Positions 14,336 through 14,563 of a stretch of DNA of 14,563 nucleotides are shown piece by piece. How positions within the stretch are numbered: the first letter of the stretch is position 1; each line of letters opens with the position of its first letter. Under the pieces are notes generated by a model, which made no database searches, was not told where the DNA came from, and saw only the letters and a list, made by a program, of their open reading frames with translations. Source of the stretch: Pseudomonadota bacterium (lineage in GTDB: Bacteria; SAR324; XYD2-FULL-50-16; JAHJRI01); assembly GCA_022360105.1 (NCBI GenBank), contig JAKSDL010000114.1:1-14563 (forward strand), written 5' to 3'. Made by a program: the position numbers and the translations under genes.

Positions 14336-14563
14336 TTACACCTCCATCAATATTCTTTCCGGGTTTTCGACACATTCCTTAATGCGTTTCAAAAAGGTTA
14401 CAGCCTCCTTGCCATCCACTATGCGGTGATCATAACTCAAAGCGACATACATCATGGGCCGGATCACTATTTCGTCATCTACCACAACAGGGCGTTTTTC
14501 TATTTTATGCATACCCAGAATGGCACTTTGGGGTGAATTTAAAATCGGTGTACTGAGAAGGGA
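14336..14563 (-). CDS. sucB: 2-oxoglutarate dehydrogenase E2 (succinyltransferase), 3' end only
   Basis: Only the last 75 codons are in the window; the 5' part runs off the right edge. The fragment is the end of the catalytic acyltransferase domain. It contains [34 protein letters not shown] and the catalytic [14 protein letters not shown], in which the His and Asp of the DHRxxxDG motif are residues 46 and 50 of the fragment. The wording of these motifs matches SucB/OdhB more closely than pyruvate dehydrogenase E2. The enzyme transfers succinyl from lipoamide to CoA in the TCA cycle. It is followed at once by lpdA in the same operon; sucA would be expected further upstream, outside the window. 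Confidence 0.95.
   Translation of the reverse strand, partial: SLLSTPILNSPQSAILGMHKIEKRPVVVDDEIVIRPMMYVALSYDHRIVDGKEAVTFLKRIKECVENPERILMEV

Noticed and set aside
14114..14536. Plus-strand ORF of 140 codons across lpdA and sucB
   Set aside because: It is antisense to two secure genes and spans their junction, with no recognisable domain.
1..14563. tRNA, rRNA, CRISPR arrays, transposases or integrases
   Set aside because: None seen on reading both strands: no regularly spaced direct repeats, no cloverleaf-like blocks and no transposase or recombinase motifs.

Overview
The window looks like chromosomal DNA of a Gram-negative bacterium of moderate GC (judged by eye, not computed). It has a peptidoglycan gene (murB), a lipobox-bearing lipoprotein, several Sec signal peptides and a 2-oxoglutarate dehydrogenase-type sucB-lpdA pair. 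Giant TPR-CHAT proteins and LecA-like/Sel1 lipoproteins are common in the FCB superphylum (Calditrichota, Bacteroidota and relatives) and in some other environmental lineages. The usable Shine-Dalgarno sites (for example GGAGG before lpdA) argue mildly against a classical Bacteroidota. The phylum is inference; I cannot fix it from the sequence.

Layout. (1) 1-860, plus strand: an AT-rich leader with a promoter-like element overlapped by a perfect 9-bp inverted repeat, a ribbon-helix-helix-like regulator (181-477) and a small charged ORF (about 489-689). (2) 860-1798, plus: a divergent murB ending 2 bp from the convergent CHAT gene. (3) 1801-11798, minus: four genes of exported proteins, read in the order TPR/carboxypeptidase-regulatory-like protein (9408-11798), small one-repeat protein (9047-9352), LecA-like + Sel1 lipoprotein (7416-8996) and a 1,821-residue TPR-CHAT caspase-like protease (1801-7266). 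(4) 11799-12297: 499 bp without a gene, with short inverted repeats and a degenerate heptamer repeat. (5) 12298-12696, minus: a GFA/CENP-V-family zinc protein. (6) 12697-12910: two different hairpins. (7) 12911-14563, minus: lpdA preceded by the 3' end of sucB, with the lpdA ribosome-binding site inside the sucB coding end.

How the genes may work together. The sucB-lpdA pair makes TCA-cycle dehydrogenase subunits and murB makes a cell-wall precursor; both are housekeeping. The part most worth pursuing is the four-gene minus-strand cassette. All four products carry export signals. Two share an ungapped W/Y/E/S/AK repeat. The terminal gene encodes a CHAT protease whose catalytic Cys is, by my reading, the only cysteine in 1,821 residues. 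A plausible but untested model is an envelope protease module: a surface-anchored, possibly calcium/glycan-binding lipoprotein and a TPR scaffold feed a periplasmic or secreted CHAT enzyme. No CRISPR or cas gene is present, so this is not a type III-E (Craspase) locus.
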